Assembly: GCA_027924645.1 (NCBI GenBank)
Contig: BSBN01000233.1
Span: 8,140,501-8,204,500, forward strand
DNA: 64,000 nucleotides
Direction: 5' to 3'
From: Cunninghamia lanceolata
Taxonomy: Eukaryota; Streptophyta; Pinopsida; Cupressales; Cupressaceae
This document shows positions 58,993 through 64,000 of this stretch, one piece after another (positions within the stretch are counted from its first letter, which is position 1; each line of letters opens with the position of its first letter). The position numbers were made by a program, and so were the translations under genes. The notes under the pieces are model-generated. The model was not told where the DNA came from. It was given only the letters and a program-made list of their open reading frames with translations, and made no database searches.

Positions 58993-61112
58993 CTTATTTT
59001 ATTTGAACCATGGTTAAATTGCCACTTTGTTCAAGAGGCAATTACATAATTGTCGTGCAGTAGTTGTGTTTTTGCCAAGGTGTGTTTATTTAATTGTTGT
59101 GATATATGGCGTTTTCACCACACTCAATGATATTTCGTTGCCTATGGAAATAAGTGAAAATATCATAATTAAAAAACCCATCACATTATAATGCCTACAC
59201 ACTTTTCCTTTGTCATCCGTAGGATGCCTTGAATCATCCAAATGTGTCAACTTACGTATATACAACTTCTTAACATTTGAAGTTAATGAAACCTGATCTC
59301 CATGAGAAGTTAAGTTCTGACATGCTTCTTTGTAGATGATGCAGTGTACAACCACTCACTTTATCATGAATCTAACCTACTTTCATATATTAGGACGCCC
59401 TTTTGATTAGATCCCCCTTTGACTATTCTACAATTAAGATGTCACCTACCCCCATTCCTTTCCTCCACAAACACCCTTCTAGGTAAGGATATCTTTATCC
59501 TTTTAGAGCACTAAAGGTTTGCACAAAGGAGAATAAGGTGATCCTAGCAACATAAGAGGCTTTAATGGGATGGAAGTTATATTTGGACCACAATTATAAC
59601 ATTCTCCTTGAAGCACTATTGATGTAAAGGATGTAAATCTGGATGTACAAGGAACCCTATCTAGAGTTGTTTCTTAGAGGTTGACAAGTAGGACAAAACA
59701 CCTTACCATGTTGAACCTTGGGTTTCTTTGTATGATGGATGAAAGTAGAGATATTAGGATCACATAACATGTTTTATTACTTGAGACATGTGAGATGACA
59801 AAGTAGATTCAATTGACGATGAACATGTCCAAGATGGTGTATAATTAATAACCATTGGAATGTTTGTGATAGGATCTAATGAATGGTCACTAAAGAATTA
59901 AAAATATTAAACAGAAGAAAAACACAGTCTTAGTCATTATTTGAAAAATACAAATTAGTATTTCCCAACAATAATATAACAAAAGATAAACATTAACCAG
60001 AATAATTTGTTATTGTAAAATGTATGTAAACAAATATATTTGAAATGAAATCAACTTTAAAGCATCATTATATACATGTAAATAAGATGAACCATTTACA
60101 AATAGTACATAAAAAAATCATTAAAATATCCAAGTGAAACATTATATATCTAAGAAATTATATCACATCAAAGTTCAACAAATTATATAATGGTATATGA
60201 AATATAAAATGAAAAGACCAACTTTTTTTTCCTTTGTATTTAAAATCTCCATTTCTAAATAAACATTCGAATATGTAAAATTAATAATGCTAGATATTAT
60301 TAATCTTAGTTGATTTGCCACAAAAGACATAGCATACGGCCAAAATAAACTGTCATTCTTACTCAATAAGATATTTTGCACTTGCACTGTGCTTTGTTTC
60401 AATTACGATACCTATCTATCTGTATAGCAGTTGTAGTCAAATATAATGTATGTTCCTTCAATGATCATATGGAGCTCAGCTTGTCATTCCTTTTAACACT
60501 TCTCTTCTTAAGTAATTTCAATGGAACTTTTCCGAAAGCAGGCCCTGAAAAAATTGCACAATTTATGCTGACGTCCAATTATGAATATGCAATTGTCTCT
60601 TGTGTATTAAAGAAAACGGCACTCACATGGGTACCTGCTTTCGAAGCTTTATAGTGGACGGCGCTTAGACCATGTCTCGTTCCTTTCAAACCAATCTTTT
60701 TGCAGAAGCACTCAATTGATTTGTCTGTGTATGATTATGTCTTCTCAGAAATAGTTGTAAGATGGATTTAAAAATTGCTTTTCATTGCATACAAGTTACG
60801 TGGGATTTTAACTGAATACATAGTACTAAACTTACGACAATCTATTCCACTACACCAAAATTCTGACAAAAGAAAAAACAAAAACAAAAAATTGTATGGC
60901 GAATGATTCAACACCATGGTTTTCAGGTTTTTTTGGACACGTGGTTTTAAGGCTTTTGTTAATTATGGCAGTTATATATATATATATATATATATATTTT
61001 GGCTTTTCATTTCTAACCTTGTGTACGTGGTTTTAAGGTTTTTTTTTTGACACATGGTTTTAAGGCTTTTGTTAATTAGGGCAGTTAAATATATTTTTCA
61101 GGTAGTGTGTAC

Positions 61113-61116
<4 letters not shown>

Positions 61117-61182
<66 letters not shown>
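61117..61182. repeat. (TA)n microsatellite
   Basis: About 33 TA units, within repeat copy B. Confidence 0.97.
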
Positions 61183-61186
<4 letters not shown>

Positions 61187-61315
61187 TTTTCATTTCTAAC
61201 CTTGTGTACATGCTAGTGGTAAGATGTAGACCAAGGTCAAAGGTTGTAAGTTAAGAACTATTCTTAAGTCTATATACATTATGTGTGTGGATGAACCTAT
61301 TCACATGTGTAGGTG

Positions 61316-61376
61316 AGTGCGTCCGTGAGCGTGCGTGCGTGTGTGTGTGTGTGCGGGCACGCGCATGCGTGCTGGG
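61316..61376 (+). repeat. (GTGCGT)n/(GT)n variant microsatellite
   Basis: Alternating GT with GCGT and GC units; copy A has only a short GTGCATGTGCATGC at the matching place. Confidence 0.8.
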
Positions 61377-61628
61377 ATAAGATTGCATATCATGTTTTAC
61401 TTTTTGTATTTTTGTATTCTTACAAATACAATGGTACACTCTTTTGTGTATAAGTTTATGATAAAAATTTATTTATTATTTTGAATATTTGAATTTTTGT
61501 TATATAACATGGTTGATTTGAGTTTATAGAAATCTAAACTTTTTAGATTAGAGGTCTGGGTATGGATTTATTTCATAGACTAATTTGCATCATAATTATT
61601 CCTCACCATATCAAATTCTAAATTGTTT

Positions 61629-63219
61629 TCCATCTTGCCTTGGGCTTGGCTCAAGATATACTTTGAGGGATTTCTATACCATGATTGTTTATTGCAACAA
61701 TTCATAGTGAATTATGTTTGTTCAGATAAGATTGAAGGGCACAATTTGATGCGTACTAATTTTGTTATGTAGGATGTAAAACTATTGATGGTAATCTCTA
61801 TTTTTCCTCCAAGAACATGTGATAGTTAAAGGATATGCATAATTTTCATTTTTTGCATGCCCAGATCATTAGGTACCTGATCTAAGGATGATTTTGCTAT
61901 TGTAGGATGAATAGTGCATTAATCATGTTGATTGGTATGTGCATCCTAGAAATCTTGATGTGCAATAGAGTAACATAATTCTAAATTGCTATAAATACAA
62001 GTGAAAAAATATGTAACAAATGTTGGTCAATTGAGCCAATTTTCTTGATTGTAAATGTCTCAAACTAGTTTTAGGGCATCAATTGATGCTAGTCTGATAT
62101 ATAAGGGGATGAAATACATTTTATAAACCACAGGAAGGGTATTCAATCAACATATTTCATATAAATGATATGTCTTCATGGTAGTTTGTAATGATTCAAG
62201 AAGATGCTCGAACCTAGTTATGGATCCTCTCTAGCCACATTTTTTGGTATGACTATAGCAGGAGTTAGATTAACATATGATAGCATTATAATTCATTGCA
62301 AAGATTTTGTGATGGTCTCTCCTTTGTTTCCTATGGGTTATCACTATACTAAAATGGATTATTATGTATGTCCATTTGTGTGAAGTGCCATCTTTAACTT
62401 GTATGCATATGCACATCTGGCTCTAGTTAGAATTTGCAAATGCATCTTCTTATTCCTTGTAAGTCATGACTCTATTGTCTAATGGAGTAGACACTAGTCT
62501 AATTAGTGAGAGACCGAACATCTTTATTGTATCTCCTCCTATGTTAGTTGTAGAAGTAGTTTAGATGTCACCATACTTGTATGATTTAACATTGTTGGAG
62601 GATTATGTTGATATGTTTTTCCTCCTCTTCCACGTGTATGCAATGTTAAGTGGATTCGTTTTGTGGGGAAATATTATAGTTGTTATTTTTTGTTGCATAG
62701 AAAGAGTGAGCTATCATCTACCTAGTTGAGGTCTTGTAGGAGGCCTATATGTAGTCAATGTTGACATGAACTTAGTGACAAATCTCAAGGTTCATAAAAT
62801 TTTGGGTATAGCTACTTAAGTGCCTTGAGTCTAAATTTTCTCTTTAATTTTTCTATTTTTGAGACCTCAGAGAAGACCCCTCATGGCCTTGTAGATCCCA
62901 AAGATGTAGGTAAGTTTACTCACTCATAATAGTTAGCATTGATCATCCATACTCTACTGATGAGTTATTGGTTTATCAATGAAGACAAATCCCTAGCCTT
63001 GAAGATAGATTAATACTTTAGGATTGTGATGCTACAATTTTAGGATCTAACACATCAAAACCCCCAATACCTATCTATATCACATTAATTAATTTGTCCC
63101 CTTTCTGCCTAATACTAAAGTGATATATTGGGTTAGATTATGGTTATTAAAAAACTCAAATATACATACACGTGATAAGATATTTCTTTATAGATAAATC
63201 CTCAAAATGATCACTAAAC

Positions 63220-63259
<40 letters not shown>

Positions 63260-63425
63260 AAATAAAATACTCTTTATTTTTAAATACATTCATGACCTAG
63301 TGATAAGATATAAACCTATAAATTAAAAAAAGGAAAAAATCTTTATCAATTGGAATACTATTTTTCATGTTTTAATTGTATTATTACATATTATCTAGGA
63401 ATTATGAAACCCATAAGTAACAAAA

Positions 63426-63501
<76 letters not shown>

Positions 63502-64000
63502 TAGATCTTTGTAAATGTATGAGACACCTAGACGTGAGCAGTTATAATTACTTGTTTGGTTTGTGTTTAATACATGAATTATAACCAAGTACATCCTCCA
63601 TATGCAATAAGGGAAAAATAAATGTGAGATTTCTTAAAAGCAAAATCATTTAAATTATGCATGCATTTATTTAATTGCCTAATAAGTTTACATTCATTTT
63701 CACTATAGTCTAGCTATAAAAGACATAGAAGAGTCATATATCCCTGCATTTTATGGAAAATAAGTATAATTTGTATTTGGCTTTCAATACAAGTTTTACG
63801 TGGAATTTTTTTAACATTAAATTTATGTTTAGAAATTTTTAATATAATTATTGTAGATGGGAAAAAAATTTCTCTCTTACAGTTTATTTGTGTCTCTTTT
63901 AAATTTTTTAAATTATTTTTTTGTAATGGTTGACAATAAATAATTAGTATATTGTAATTAACACATTGATTGATAATGTAAAAAATTTAGTCCATTACAA
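61629..64000. other. AT-rich right end, nothing recognised
   Basis: No ORF with a recognisable motif. Microsatellites: (TA)7 then (GA)n at 63219-63259, and (TA)n at 63430-63499. Confidence 0.5.
63430..63499. repeat. (TA)n microsatellite
   Basis: About 35 TA units. Confidence 0.97.

Larger units (their letters stand above)
58993..61628 (+). repeat. 2.6-kb dispersed repeat, copy B
   Basis: Diverged copy of 54808-57380. The internal tandem duplication is present here too, in altered form, and has been invaded by (TA)n at 60976-60996 and about 61117-61182. Confidence 0.75.

Overview
The window is non-genic, transposon-dominated DNA of a seed plant. A gymnosperm, probably a conifer, is my best guess (inference). 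The basis is the giant Ty3/gypsy elements, gag proteins with W-C-x-x-H type knuckles, a Tat-lineage element with an antisense plant-mobile-domain (PMD) gene, and long AT-rich microsatellite-laden spacers. I see no intact host gene, rRNA, tRNA, CRISPR array or bacterial feature.

Layout. (1) 1-11000, plus strand: the 3' part of a Tat-lineage Ty3/gypsy element (element 1). It has an intact RNase H/integrase pol end, a 2.1-kb spacer, an antisense two-exon PMD gene with its own TATA box, and a 1.1-kb 3' LTR. A 2.73-kb segment (part of PMD, its promoter and most of the LTR) is tandemly duplicated with about 1.2% divergence. The left PMD gene has many nonsense codons but no frameshift. (2) 11001-32242, minus strand: a giant (about 22 kb) older Ty3/gypsy element (element 2), into whose 3' LTR element 1 inserted. 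Its LTRs are 6.8 kb, and the U3 of each carries the remains of one ~1,430-codon ORF of unknown function. Its pol order is unusual: protease, RNase H, RT, degenerate RNase H, integrase. (3) 32243-38270: a captured fragment of a GNOM-type ARF-GEF gene, a decayed Copia-like tail with two minisatellites and a probable LTR, a LINE-type RNase H fragment, and AT-rich DNA. (4) 38271-38755: a tandemly repeated, microsatellite-cored palindrome. (5) 39207-47354, plus strand: a complete LTR element with a 5-bp target duplication (element 3). It has gag-like zinc knuckles but a ~1,100-codon unknown ORF where pol should be. (6) 47355-64000: GA/TA microsatellites, a Copia RT/RNase H pseudogene, a hairpin, a TIR-bounded 950-bp element, two diverged copies of a 2.6-kb block, and AT-rich sequence in which I recognise nothing.

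Relative ages read from the sequence: element 2 (LTRs roughly 5% diverged where sampled, pol full of stops) predates element 1 (pol open, inserted in element 2's LTR), and the tandem duplication inside element 1 is later still. The most interesting material is the accessory coding capacity of these elements: an antisense spliced PMD gene, a large U3-encoded ORF, and a large ORF replacing pol. The last two share an architecture (N-terminal globular part, charged K/E-rich middle, helical C-terminus).
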